64,000 bases of DNA, from contig NZ_RBAN01000001.1 of the NCBI RefSeq assembly GCF_003626655.1, positions 1,550,001 through 1,614,000 on the forward strand. The letters are read 5' to 3'. Every line of letters begins with the position of its first letter. Position 1 is the stretch's first letter. The DNA is from Micromonospora costi (GTDB lineage: Bacteria; Actinomycetota; Actinomycetes; Mycobacteriales; Micromonosporaceae). The translations under genes and the position numbers were made by a program. Shown here in pieces: positions 43,736 through 52,526 of this stretch. The notes under the pieces are model-generated. The model was given only the letters and a program-made list of their open reading frames with translations, was not told the DNA's origin and did no database searches.

Positions 43736-44551
43736 TCAGTCGTCGCCCTGGAAGTAGCTCAGCAGGCGCAGGAGCTCGAAGAAGAGCCACACCACGCTGA
43801 CCAGGATGCCGAACGCGGCCACCCAGGAGTAGCGCTGCGGCAGGCCCATCCGGACGCCGTCCTCGATCTCCTTGAAGCTCAGCACGAAGCTCAGGGCGGC
43901 GACCACGATGCAGACCAGGCTGAAGCCGATGGCCAGCTTGCTGCCGTCGCGCAGGTGGGTGTTGACGCCGAACAGCGCGAGCACGAGGTTGATCAGCATG
44001 ACCGCGAAGAGACCGGCGATCACGGCGACCAGGCCCTTGACGAACGCCGGGGTCGCCCGGATGACCCGCGCCTTGTAGAGGATGGTCATCAGGAAGAAGA
44101 TGCCGAAGCTGGCCACCGCCGCCTGGAGCACGATGCCGTCGTACGCCGTCTCGAAGGCCTTGCTCACCATGCCGACGAGGACGCCCTCGACGATCGCGTA
44201 GACGATGATGAGCGCCGGGTTCGCCATCCGCGAGAACGAGATGATCATGCCGAGGGCGAGGGTGACGACGAGAGCGCCGATCCAGGCCGCTCCCACGAGC
44301 GAGTCGGGGACGAGCACCCACGCGGCCGCGGCGGAGACACCGAGGATCGCGAGCAGGGCGACGGTCTTGACCACCACGTCGTCGAACGACATGGGTGCCA
44401 CGGTCGGCGGCGCCGCCGGGTAGCCGGCCTGGGTCGGGTACTGCTGGGGAATGCCGGGCGCGCCGTACGGCCCGGTCGGGGCGTACCCGGCGGAGCGCTC
44501 CCGCTCGGCCGCCTGGCCGAGCCCGGCGAGCACCGGGTTCGTGGTCTTCAC
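43736..44551 (-). CDS. Bax inhibitor-1/YccA-like membrane protein 2
   Basis: Encodes 271 residues. A Pro/Gly/Tyr-rich N-terminal segment (residues 15-50, YAPTGPYGAPGIPQQYP) precedes seven membrane helices, the last ending LRLLSYFQGDD. Paralogue of the gene downstream. FKEIEDGVRMGLPQRYSW is the conserved loop near the C-terminus with acidic residues thought to form the channel sensor. GTG at 44551 has GAGGGAGG 7 nt upstream. Upstream lies tRNA-Leu(UAA). Confidence 0.88.
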   Translation of the reverse strand: MKTTNPVLAGLGQAAERERSAGYAPTGPYGAPGIPQQYPTQAGYPAAPPTVAPMSFDDVVVKTVALLAILGVSAAAAWVLVPDSLVGAAWIGALVVTLALGMIISFSRMANPALIIVYAIVEGVLVGMVSKAFETAYDGIVLQAAVASFGIFFLMTILYKARVIRATPAFVKGLVAVIAGLFAVMLINLVLALFGVNTHLRDGSKLAIGFSLVCIVVAALSFVLSFKEIEDGVRMGLPQRYSWVAAFGILVSVVWLFFELLRLLSYFQGDD

Positions 44552-44663
44552 TGTCTGGCCTCCCTCAGGGGGTCGTCTGCACGTGAAAGTGCACACACAA
44601 GAGTAGACGGCAAAGCCCATCCACGGAGATCACCGGGCTGATGAGGGGTGGGAAACGCGGCGG

Positions 44664-44744
44664 TGCCCGGGGCGGGGGTCGAACCCGCACGCCTTGCGGC
44701 AGCCGCTTTTAAGGCGGCCGTGTCTGCCGTTCCACCACCCGGGC
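44664..44744 (-). tRNA. bldA: tRNA-Leu, anticodon UAA (bldA type)
   Basis: Read on the minus strand. Acceptor arms GCCCGGG (44744-44738) and CCCGGGC pair perfectly, with discriminator A at 44664; the CCA is not encoded. The anticodon stem GCCGC/GCGGC closes the loop CTTAAAA, so the anticodon is TAA and the tRNA reads UUA. A long variable arm (TGCC-GCAA-GGCG) and T-arm with GTTCGACC mark the class II tRNA-Leu. In actinomycetes the UUA codon is very rare and this tRNA (bldA) controls development and secondary metabolism. Confidence 0.95.
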
Positions 44745-44834
44745 GGGCGGCACCGGCGCGCCGACACGCGGCGGTGCAGTGTCACGGTAACCGGTCGCGC
44801 GCGACCCGGCGTACCCCGTTACCGTTGCGGGATT

Positions 44835-46706
44835 GTGAGCAGCGCAGCCCCCATCGCCCCCGACGTCGCCCCCGAGGGGTCCCTCCGCCTCGCCGGCCGG
44901 GCCGCCCGCCGGGCGTGGACGGCCCGCGTCCTGGCCGCCCTCCGCCGGCACCGCGTCGACCTCACGGTCGCCGTGCTCTTCGTCGGGCTGGCCGGATGGC
45001 TCACCCACGGCTTCTGGCCGGACCCGACCGGCCGGACGCTGGCGCTGAACCCGGCGGACCAGGCCCTCTACGAGTGGTTCCTCGCGGTCGACGCGCGGGC
45101 CCTGTTCGGCGACTTCAGCCTGCTCAGCGACCGGCTCAACGCGCCGGACGGTGTGAACCTGATGGCCAACACCACGGTCATCGCGCTCGGCATCGCGTTC
45201 GCCCCGGTCACCCTGACGCTGGGCGCGCCGGTCACCTTCGCGCTGCTCGCGGCGCTCAACCTGGCCGGCACGGCGGTCGCCTGGTACCTGCTCTACACCC
45301 GGGTCCTGCGCGCCCGCCGGCTCGCCGCCGGGCTGGGCGCCGGCCTGTGCGGCTTCGGGCCCGGCATGGTGTCGCAGACCAACAGCCACCTGCACATGAC
45401 CGCCCAGTGGCTGGTCCCCGTGATCGTCTGGCTCGTGGTGCGGCTGCTCCGGGCCGCCGACCCGGAACGGGTGGGGCCCACCGACCCGGCCGACCCGGAG
45501 GGCTCGGTCGTCGTGCTCGGCCCGGACCGGCGCCGCCTCGTGAGCTCCGCGCTCGGTCTCACCGCGGCGGTCACCGCCCAGGTCTTCATCGGCGAGGAGG
45601 TGCTCTTCCTCGCGGCGGTGGCCCTGCTGGTCATGGCGGTCACCTGCCTGGCCGTGGACCGGGACCTCGCCCGGCGTGCGCTGCCCGGGTTCGCCGGCGG
45701 CATGGCGATCGCCGCCGGGCTCGCGCTGCTGGTCCTCGCGTACCCGCTCTGGTTCCAGTTCGCCGGGCCGCAGGGGGTCGCCGACGGGGTCTTCAACCCG
45801 TACCACTTCTCCGCCGACCTGCGGAGCTGGTGGACGCTCTCCCCGCTGTCGCTGGCGGGTGACGACGACGCGGCCCGGCTCACGACCGGGCCGGCCGAGT
45901 ACAACAGCTTCCTCGGCTGGCCCCTGCTGCTGGTCACCGCGGGATGCGCCATCTGGCTCCGGCGGCGGGTGCTGGCCGTCGCCTGCGTGGTCGCCGCGCT
46001 GGTGATGGGGGCGCTCTCACTCGGCCCGGCCGTGGTGCTCGACGGCACGCGCACCCGGCTGCCCGGCCCGTACGCGCTGCTCCACGGGCTGCCGGTGGTC
46101 GACGGCGCGTTGCCCATGCGGTTCGCCCTCGCGGTGCTGCCGCTGGCCGCGACGCTGCTGGTGCTCGCCGTGGACCGGGCGCTGGCCGGCACCGGTCGCG
46201 CCCGGCGACTGGTGCCCGCGGCCGTCGGCATGGCCCTGCTGCCGCTGGTCCCCACCCCGCTGCCGACCGCCGACCGCCCGCCGCTGCCGGAGTTCATCAC
46301 CGGCGGGCACTGGCGGGAGTGCGTCGCGCCGGGCGGTGTGCTGGTGCCGGTGCCGTTGCCCACGCCCCGGGAGCCGTGGCCCATGCGCTGGGCCGCCGCC
46401 GCGGACGCCGCCTTCGGCATGCCCGAGGGCTTCTTCATCGGCCCGTACGGCCGCGACGGCACGGCGGCGTTCGGGACGTACCCCCGACCGACGTCCGCCC
46501 TGCTCGCGGACGTGGCCCGGCGCGGCGACCGGCCGGTGATCGGCGACGACCAGCGCCGCCAGGCCGAGCGGGACGCCGACTTCTGGGACGCGTCCTGCGT
46601 GGCGCTGGCCGACGGCACGCCGCACGGGGAGAGCCTCCGGATCACCCTGGACCAGCTCTACGGCCCGTCCAGCCGGATCGCCGACGCCTGGATCTGGCGG
46701 GTCTGA
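44835..46706 (+). CDS. Polytopic membrane protein, GT-C glycosyltransferase-like
   Basis: Encodes 623 residues with about ten to twelve membrane helices between residues 45 and 460 and a soluble C-terminal domain of about 160 residues. LNPADQALYEWFLAVDARAL in the first outside loop and DRLNAPDGVNLMANT resemble lipid-linked sugar transferases of the GT-C kind in actinomycetes. The sugar and acceptor are unknown, and the catalytic Asp is not certain. The GTG start is supported by MSSAAPIAPDVAPEG; TACCGT lies 9 nt upstream. A strong terminator follows. Confidence 0.75.
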   Translation: MSSAAPIAPDVAPEGSLRLAGRAARRAWTARVLAALRRHRVDLTVAVLFVGLAGWLTHGFWPDPTGRTLALNPADQALYEWFLAVDARALFGDFSLLSDRLNAPDGVNLMANTTVIALGIAFAPVTLTLGAPVTFALLAALNLAGTAVAWYLLYTRVLRARRLAAGLGAGLCGFGPGMVSQTNSHLHMTAQWLVPVIVWLVVRLLRAADPERVGPTDPADPEGSVVVLGPDRRRLVSSALGLTAAVTAQVFIGEEVLFLAAVALLVMAVTCLAVDRDLARRALPGFAGGMAIAAGLALLVLAYPLWFQFAGPQGVADGVFNPYHFSADLRSWWTLSPLSLAGDDDAARLTTGPAEYNSFLGWPLLLVTAGCAIWLRRRVLAVACVVAALVMGALSLGPAVVLDGTRTRLPGPYALLHGLPVVDGALPMRFALAVLPLAATLLVLAVDRALAGTGRARRLVPAAVGMALLPLVPTPLPTADRPPLPEFITGGHWRECVAPGGVLVPVPLPTPREPWPMRWAAAADAAFGMPEGFFIGPYGRDGTAAFGTYPRPTSALLADVARRGDRPVIGDDQRRQAERDADFWDASCVALADGTPHGESLRITLDQLYGPSSRIADAWIWRV

Positions 46707-46716
46707 CGCCGGAACG

Positions 46717-46756
46717 CGACGAGGCCCCTCCCGCCGTGGCGGGAGGGGCCTCGTCG
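46717..46756. terminator. Strong bidirectional terminator
   Basis: An 18-bp perfect stem (46717-46734 with 46739-46756) and CGTG loop lie between the convergent stops 46706 and 46763. Confidence 0.85.
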
Positions 46757-46762
46757 TACGCG

Positions 46763-48094
46763 TCAGCCCTGGCGGGCGCCGACCGGCTGGGACGCCTCGG
46801 CGAACTCCTCGCGCGGGTCGTGCAGCTGACCGAGAGCAACCACCTCGCGCTTCAGGAAGAAGGCCAGGCTCCAGTCGACCACGACCCGGACCTTCCGGTT
46901 GAAGGAGGGGATCCGGCTCATGTGGTACGTCCGGTGCATGAACCACGCCGGCCAGCCGGTCATCTTGATGCCGTACACCTGGGCCACGCCCTTGTGCAGG
47001 CCCAGGCTGGCCACGCTGCCGGCGTGCTTGTGCCGGTACTCGACCGGCTCCCGGCCCCGGATCACCGCGCGGATGTTGTCCGCCATCCGGGCCGCCTGCC
47101 GCACCGCGTGCTGGGCGCTCGGCGAGCAGTACGCCCCGGGCGGGCCGGTCAGGTCCGGCACCGCGGCGCAGTCGCCCGCGCTCCACGCGCCCTCGACGAC
47201 CTTGTCGCCGTCGACCACCTGCAGGGTCGGCAGGCAGGTGACCCGACGCCGCTCGTCGCGCGGGAAGTCCGTCTTGTCCAGCAGTGGCGACGGCTTGACG
47301 CCGGCCGTCCAGACGATGGTGTCGGACTTGAAGCTGTCCCCGTCGGAGAGCTTGACCACCCCGTCGACGCAGGACTCGAGCCGGGTGTCCAGCCGGATGT
47401 CCATGTTCCGCTTGAGCAGCTGCTGCACCGTGTAGGCGCCCATGTCCCGGTCGACCTCGGGCAGCACCCGCTGGGTGGCCTCGACCAGCACCCAGCGCAT
47501 CTCGTCCGGCTTGAGCTCGGGGTAGTACCGCAGGGCGTCCCGGGCCATGTCCTCCATCTCGGCGAGCGCCTCGATGCCGGCGTAGCCACCACCCACGAAC
47601 ACGAAGGTCAGGGCGCTGCGGCGCACCTCCGGGTCGGACGTGGCGGCCGCCACGTCGAGCCGGTCCAGGACGTGGTTGCGCAGGTAGATGGCCTCACCGA
47701 TGGTCTTGAAGCCGATGCCGTGCTCGTGGAGGCCGGGGATCGGCAGCGTGCGGGACACCGAACCCGGCGCGACGACCACGTGGTCGTACTTGATCTCCCG
47801 GGGCGGACCGGCGATCGGCTGGACCGTCGCGACCTTGCGAGCGTGCTCGATCCGCGTGACCGCACCGGCCACCACCGTGCACCGGCGCAACTCCCGCCGC
47901 AGCGGCACCACGGAGTGCCGGGGGGAGATGTTGCCGGCCGAGGCCTCCGGCAGGAACGGCTGGTAGGTCATGTGCGGCTGGGGGTCCACCACGACGACCT
48001 CAGCCTCACGGGAGCTGAGCTTCTTCGACAGGCGCAGGGCGGCGTACAGACCGACGTGCCCGGCACCCACGACAAGGATCCGCTTCGGATTCAC
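46763..48094 (-). CDS. ndh: Type II NADH dehydrogenase (NDH-2)
   Basis: Encodes 443 residues. ILVVGAGHVGLYAALRL binds FAD and FVFVGGGYAGIEALAEM binds NADH; VWTAGVKPSPLL and APSAQHAVRQA-like segments (CSPSAQHAVRQAARMADN) line the quinone side. It passes electrons from NADH to menaquinone without pumping protons, bound to the inner face of the membrane by its C-terminal helices. GTG at 48094 begins MNPKRILVVGAG. No clear partner operon; it is preceded by 105 bp of intergenic sequence. Confidence 0.92.
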   Translation of the reverse strand: MNPKRILVVGAGHVGLYAALRLSKKLSSREAEVVVVDPQPHMTYQPFLPEASAGNISPRHSVVPLRRELRRCTVVAGAVTRIEHARKVATVQPIAGPPREIKYDHVVVAPGSVSRTLPIPGLHEHGIGFKTIGEAIYLRNHVLDRLDVAAATSDPEVRRSALTFVFVGGGYAGIEALAEMEDMARDALRYYPELKPDEMRWVLVEATQRVLPEVDRDMGAYTVQQLLKRNMDIRLDTRLESCVDGVVKLSDGDSFKSDTIVWTAGVKPSPLLDKTDFPRDERRRVTCLPTLQVVDGDKVVEGAWSAGDCAAVPDLTGPPGAYCSPSAQHAVRQAARMADNIRAVIRGREPVEYRHKHAGSVASLGLHKGVAQVYGIKMTGWPAWFMHRTYHMSRIPSFNRKVRVVVDWSLAFFLKREVVALGQLHDPREEFAEASQPVGARQG

Positions 48095-48199
48095 GCCATC
48101 TATCTTTCCCCGGGGCGCTCGGCTAATCCCGCTCGCGCCCTCCTTCTGTGACGGAGCACAACCGCTGTGACCTGCGCAACGTTGGCTTCGCCCCAGGTT

Positions 48200-48763
48200 T
48201 CACCGCCGTCTCAGCAGCCCACCGAGCAACGCCGCCACGCCCACGGCGACCAGCAGACCGGCCACCGTCACGAGCTGGTGGCCACCGGCCGGACCGAGCC
48301 CGGCGACCTCCATGAGCAGCACCCCGAACACCCCGGCCGCGAGCACCACGGCCCCGGCGCGGAGCAGCCAGCGGGTGATCAGCGTCGGGTCCACCACCGC
48401 GTCGTACGGCAGCAGCGCGGCCAGCGCGCACAGGGTGTGCGCGAGGTACAGCAACGCGGCCAGGGCGAGCAGCCGCCAGAGCGCGATCGGCCGGCCGTAC
48501 CCGTCGGCGGCGAGCAGCCAACCGGCCACCGCCACCAGCGCCGCGAAGGTCGGCCAGACCCGGCGCGGCCCGGCCGCCGGCAGCAGCGCCGCCAGCCCGA
48601 GCAGCGCGAGGTTCCGCCCGGTGAGCGCCTCCGCCGGGAAGGCCACCAGGAAGGCGAGCGCCACCGTCAGGAACACACCGGCGCGGACCAGCAGCGGCGT
48701 GAGGCTGATGCGACCCAGCGCCAGCCGCAGCGCCCGGACCCGGCCGGTGACCGCCTCGATCAC
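48200..48763 (-). CDS. Five/six-helix membrane protein at the end of the MoxR operon
   Basis: Encodes 187 residues. Hydrophobic segments at about residues 25-43, 50-66, 70-86, 92-118, 128-152 and 160-180 suggest five or six membrane passes. No motif recognised. GTG at 48763 overlaps the DUF58 stop (GTGA), so it is the last gene of the MoxR/DUF58 operon and probably acts with it. Confidence 0.8.
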   Translation of the reverse strand: MIEAVTGRVRALRLALGRISLTPLLVRAGVFLTVALAFLVAFPAEALTGRNLALLGLAALLPAAGPRRVWPTFAALVAVAGWLLAADGYGRPIALWRLLALAALLYLAHTLCALAALLPYDAVVDPTLITRWLLRAGAVVLAAGVFGVLLMEVAGLGPAGGHQLVTVAGLLVAVGVAALLGGLLRRR

Positions 48764-50142
48764 CGGGCACCCACCCGGGGCGCCGTGGCGAGCCGGGCCA
48801 CGTCACGCAGCACCTGGTCGAGGCTGCCCGCGCCGGCCCAGCCCACCACCGGCACGCCGTGCTCCCGCAGCTGCGCGACCATCGTGTCCCGGTCGAGCCG
48901 CCACAGCCGGTACGCCACCTCCGACCAGCCGCGGTCCTTCGGCGGGCCGAGGTCGGCGGGCAGCGTGTCCACCGCCACCACGAACCGGCCGGAGCGGGCC
49001 AGGCGGGCCAGCATCTGCGCCGACCGCTCGTCGAGCAACGGGGTCAGCACCACCACGAGCGCGTCCGCGGCGAGCAGCTGCGGGCCGAACACCTGGTCGT
49101 ACGGCTCGTCCGGACCGGACGCGACGACGCGGACGTCGAGCAGCCACTCGAGCACCGTCAGGTACTGCCGCCGGCCGGTCGCCGGACGCAACCGGCGGGC
49201 GGCCGGCCCGTACTCCAGGAGGGACACCCGGTCCCCCCGGTGCAGGTAGTGCTCGGCGATCGCGGCGGCCGCCCGGACCGTCGTGTCGAGCACCGAGGCC
49301 GCACCGTTGACACCACCCGAACGGCCCGCCTCGGCCAGCACGTCGAGCAGCACCACCACCTCGGCGTCCCGGTCGGAGAGCGTGGCGGCCACGTGCAGCT
49401 GCCGGGCGCGCAACGACACCCGCCAGTCGATCCGGCGCAGCCGGTCACCCGGCGCGAAGATCCGGACGCCGGCCAGCTCGCCGCCCTCCCCCGGCCGGCG
49501 GGAGTGGTGCGCGCCGACCAGGCCGGCGGCACGGGGCATCGCCTCGACCGCCTCGAACGGCTCGGTCTTCGGATAGACCGGCAACCGGACGGGCTCGGCG
49601 AGCACCGCCCGGGAGACCAGCAGGCCGCCGGCCGTGGCGACCCGGGCGCCGGCGGGGCCGATCGGGTGCCGCCCCCAGCGCAGCGCGGTGCCGGACAGCT
49701 CCAGGTCGACCGCGGCGGCGACGGGCACGGACGTCACGAACGGGCGGTCCGCAGCTGACCGCTGCGCCGTCGCGGCGCCACCCGCGAGCCCCGCGCGCTC
49801 CACGCGCAGCCACGGCGAGACCCGGGCCCGGACGACCGCGACCTCGTAGTCGACCACGTCCGGGTTGCCCACGACCACGGTGCCCGCCATCTCGCCGCCC
49901 TCGACCAGGTGGCCGTCGTCGGTGTCCACCCACACCTGCGGCAGCGACGTGGGCCGGCGGCGCAGCGCGTACGCGGTGCCCAGCGCGAACGGGGCCGCGA
50001 GCACCACCAGGTCGATCCGGCCGAGCACCACCCCGGCCACCAGCAGCAGGCCGGCGAGCAGCACGGCACGGCCGAGCGCCCGCGTGGGCACCCAGCCGGT
50101 CGCCGCCGGTGGCCGTTCCGGCACGCGCGACCCGCCCATCAC
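48760..50142 (-). CDS. DUF58 membrane protein (MoxR partner)
   Basis: Encodes 460 residues. Two membrane helices at about residues 25-60 precede a beta-rich region and the DUF58 domain with GDRLRRIDWRVSLRARQLHV, followed by a von Willebrand A-like fold (VVVLLDVLAEAG, with a metal-site DxSxS only partly preserved). DUF58 proteins work with MoxR ATPases in maturation or assembly of other proteins. The start is either GTG at 50142 (4-nt GTGA overlap with the MoxR stop) or ATG at 50139 (TGATG). Confidence 0.88.
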   Translation of the reverse strand: MMGGSRVPERPPAATGWVPTRALGRAVLLAGLLLVAGVVLGRIDLVVLAAPFALGTAYALRRRPTSLPQVWVDTDDGHLVEGGEMAGTVVVGNPDVVDYEVAVVRARVSPWLRVERAGLAGGAATAQRSAADRPFVTSVPVAAAVDLELSGTALRWGRHPIGPAGARVATAGGLLVSRAVLAEPVRLPVYPKTEPFEAVEAMPRAAGLVGAHHSRRPGEGGELAGVRIFAPGDRLRRIDWRVSLRARQLHVAATLSDRDAEVVVLLDVLAEAGRSGGVNGAASVLDTTVRAAAAIAEHYLHRGDRVSLLEYGPAARRLRPATGRRQYLTVLEWLLDVRVVASGPDEPYDQVFGPQLLAADALVVVLTPLLDERSAQMLARLARSGRFVVAVDTLPADLGPPKDRGWSEVAYRLWRLDRDTMVAQLREHGVPVVGWAGAGSLDQVLRDVARLATAPRVGAR

Positions 50143-51146
50143 TGCCCGGGCCGGCCGGCCGCGTAGCTGGGCAGGGCACCGCTGGCCGGCGCCGGGGTGC
50201 CTTCCAGCACCTCACTGACCACGAAGGACGGGTCGACCCGGCGCAGCCACATCTCGGGGCGGAGGGTGATCCGGTGCGCGAGCGCCGGGGCCGCCACCTC
50301 CTTGACGTCCTCCGGCACCACGTAGTCCCGGCCGGCGAAGACGGCCCGCACCCGGGCCAGCAGAAGCAGCGCCAACGACCCGCGCGGCGACGCGCCGACC
50401 AACACCGACGGGTGCTCGCGGGTCGCCGCGGTGAGCGACACGATGTACCGGCCGATCGAGTCCTCGACCACCACGTCCTCCAGCGCTGCCTGCATGGCGC
50501 GCAGGGTGGCGGCGTCCACCACCGGCTTGATCTCGGCCTCCTCGCGGCGGCGGGCCATCCTCCGGCGCAGCACCTCCCACTCCTCCTCGTGCTGCGGGTA
50601 CCCGAAGGAGACCCGCAGCAGGAATCGGTCGAGCTGCGCCTCGGGCAGCGGGTAGGTGCCCTCGTACTCGATCGGGTTGGCGGTGGCCAGCACGTGGAAG
50701 GGCTCGTCGAGCCGGTAGGTGACGCCCTCGACCGAGACCTGCTTCTCCTGCATCGCCTCGAGCAGGGCGGACTGGGTCTTCGGCGGGGTCCGGTTGATCT
50801 CGTCGGCGAGCAGCAGGTTGGTGAAGACCGGGCCGGCCCGGAAGGAGAAGTCACCGCTTCGCTGGTCGTACAGGAACGACCCGGTGACGTCGGCCGGGAG
50901 CAGGTCCGGGGTGAACTGGAGACGGCGGAAGTCCAGCCCGAGCGCCTGGGCGAACGAGCGCGCGGTGAGCGTCTTGCCGAGCCCCGGCAGGTCCTCCAGC
51001 AGGACGTGCCCACCGGCCAGGATGCCGGCGAGCACCAGTTCCAACGCGTCCCGCTTGCCCACCACGACCGAGCCGACCGCGTCGAGCACCGCCCGGGCCA
51101 GGTGGCCGACCTCGACGGGGGGCATGCTCCGGTCCACGTCGTTCAT
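50139..51146 (-). CDS. MoxR-family AAA ATPase
   Basis: Encodes 335 residues. Walker A in LLEDLPGLGKTLTARSFAQ, Walker B in NLLLADEINRTPPKTQSAL, sensor 1 ATANPIEYEGTYPLPEAQ and arginine finger region DRFLLRVSFGYP are intact. MoxR ATPases act as chaperones for metal insertion or complex assembly with DUF58/VWA partners. ATG at 51146 shares its base with the upstream stop (TGATG), so translation is coupled. Confidence 0.95.
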   Translation of the reverse strand: MNDVDRSMPPVEVGHLARAVLDAVGSVVVGKRDALELVLAGILAGGHVLLEDLPGLGKTLTARSFAQALGLDFRRLQFTPDLLPADVTGSFLYDQRSGDFSFRAGPVFTNLLLADEINRTPPKTQSALLEAMQEKQVSVEGVTYRLDEPFHVLATANPIEYEGTYPLPEAQLDRFLLRVSFGYPQHEEEWEVLRRRMARRREEAEIKPVVDAATLRAMQAALEDVVVEDSIGRYIVSLTAATREHPSVLVGASPRGSLALLLLARVRAVFAGRDYVVPEDVKEVAAPALAHRITLRPEMWLRRVDPSFVVSEVLEGTPAPASGALPSYAAGRPGQ

Positions 51147-51730
51147 CAGATCTTCTCCAGTTCGGCGACGATCGCCACGAGGTCGCGCGGCGAGGGGGTG
51201 CGGCGGGGCGGGGTCTCCAGGAACGTCCACAGTCGCTCGCCCAGCAGGGAGCGGGCGCGCAGCGGGTCCGTCTCGCGGGTCACACCGTGCTTCAGGCGCA
51301 GCCGCTCGTCGGCCAGTTCGCCGAGGCGGGGCAGGATCACGCCGGTGAAGCGCTCGGGCCGGGTGTCCGACCACTCCAGCGGCCACTCCCAGCCGTTGAT
51401 GGCGCTGCGCAGCGCGTCCCGGTCGGCCACGTCACCGGTGGCGTCGGCCGTGTCGCCGGGGATCGGGCGGACCGGCGGCGGCAGCGGGCCGGGCGCCAGC
51501 GCCGCCACGACCCGGCGCACCGCGAAGAGCGCGAGCACGCCGGCCACCAGGATCAGGAGCGAGACCCGCAGGCCGACCGCGCGCAGGCCGACGATCACCA
51601 CGACCACCACGGCGGCGGTGCCGCCGAGGATCCGCAGCAGCTCGCCCAGCCGGCCGCCCCGGGGCCCGTCGCCCTGCCGCGGCCGCTCCTCCTCGAAGGT
51701 GAGCAGGTCGTCGATGCTGGTGCTGTTCAT
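51146..51730 (-). CDS. Two-helix membrane protein of the MoxR operon
   Basis: Encodes 194 residues. Two adjacent membrane helices at about residues 30-70 follow a short acidic N-terminus (LLTFEEERPRQGDG); the C-terminal half is soluble with NGWEWPLEWSDTRPERF and TPSPRDLVAIVAELEKI. No domain recognised; similar proteins occur in actinobacterial MoxR/DUF58 operons. It overlaps both neighbours: ATGA with the DUF4129 gene (51727-51730) and TGATG with MoxR. Confidence 0.8.
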   Translation of the reverse strand: MNSTSIDDLLTFEEERPRQGDGPRGGRLGELLRILGGTAAVVVVVIVGLRAVGLRVSLLILVAGVLALFAVRRVVAALAPGPLPPPVRPIPGDTADATGDVADRDALRSAINGWEWPLEWSDTRPERFTGVILPRLGELADERLRLKHGVTRETDPLRARSLLGERLWTFLETPPRRTPSPRDLVAIVAELEKI

Positions 51731-52506
51731 GCTTCCGCCTCGCCCCCGGCGGTCGTCGCGGTCAGCTCGCCGCGCAGCCGGCGCAGCGCGGCCCGCGCCT
51801 GATCGCGGGTGCGTTCGTCGACCGGCCGGGTGGCGTACCGGGCCTCGCGGTAGACGTGGGCGAACTCGGCCAGCACGTCGGCGCTGACGATCGCCGGCAC
51901 ACCGGCCGACGGGTCGCCGCGCAGCAGCCGGGTGACCAGGTCGGTCGGGGTGTCGCCGGGCAGCCGGGGCACGCCGGCCGCGGCGGCGGCCTCCTCCAGG
52001 CGTACCCAGCAGGCGATGACGACGACCCGGGGATCGGCGTCCCGGTCGTCCAGCTCGCTCAGACCGGCGTCGACGGCCGCCATCACCTCCTCGGCCGTGC
52101 CCGCGGTGGTGCGTCGCGCGCGCCGCTGCTGCGGCAGGGCCCGCGTGGTCCGCCGCAGCGCGCCGCGGATCAACACCCACGCCAGGTAACCGAGCACGGC
52201 GAGGACGACCAGGCCGAGCAGAATGAGCGCGACGGTGACGACCCATTCCGGAAGCTCCGGCAGCCGGGCCTGATTGGGTTCGCGGGGCTCGATCGGCGAG
52301 GGAGTCGGCGCCGTGTACTCGGGCACCCAGGGCACGTTCTCCGACGGCGGGATCCGGCTCGCGCCGATCGAGGAGTGCGCGGCGGCCACCCCGGCCCCGG
52401 CCAGCAGCAGAATCACCGCGGCCACCGGCCACCAGCGACGGACCGGACCGGCGCCGGGCTGCGCGTCCGGGGCGTACGGTGTGGCTCGGCGCGCACCCTC
52501 CGTCAT
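51727..52506 (-). CDS. DUF4129 membrane protein
   Basis: Encodes 259 residues. A membrane helix near the start (residues 26-45), an outside Pro-rich loop, a second helix (about 88-110) and a C-terminal DUF4129 domain with VVIACWVRLEEAAAAAGVPR and FAHVYREARYATRPVDERTR. DUF4129 is often coupled to transglutaminase-like proteins or MoxR operons. ATG at 52506 begins MTEGARRATPY; a GTG lies 6 nt upstream. First of five genes overlapping by 1-4 nt. Confidence 0.88.
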   Translation of the reverse strand: MTEGARRATPYAPDAQPGAGPVRRWWPVAAVILLLAGAGVAAAHSSIGASRIPPSENVPWVPEYTAPTPSPIEPREPNQARLPELPEWVVTVALILLGLVVLAVLGYLAWVLIRGALRRTTRALPQQRRARRTTAGTAEEVMAAVDAGLSELDDRDADPRVVVIACWVRLEEAAAAAGVPRLPGDTPTDLVTRLLRGDPSAGVPAIVSADVLAEFAHVYREARYATRPVDERTRDQARAALRRLRGELTATTAGGEAEA

Positions 52507-52526
52507 CGCCACCGTCCCACGCAGTT

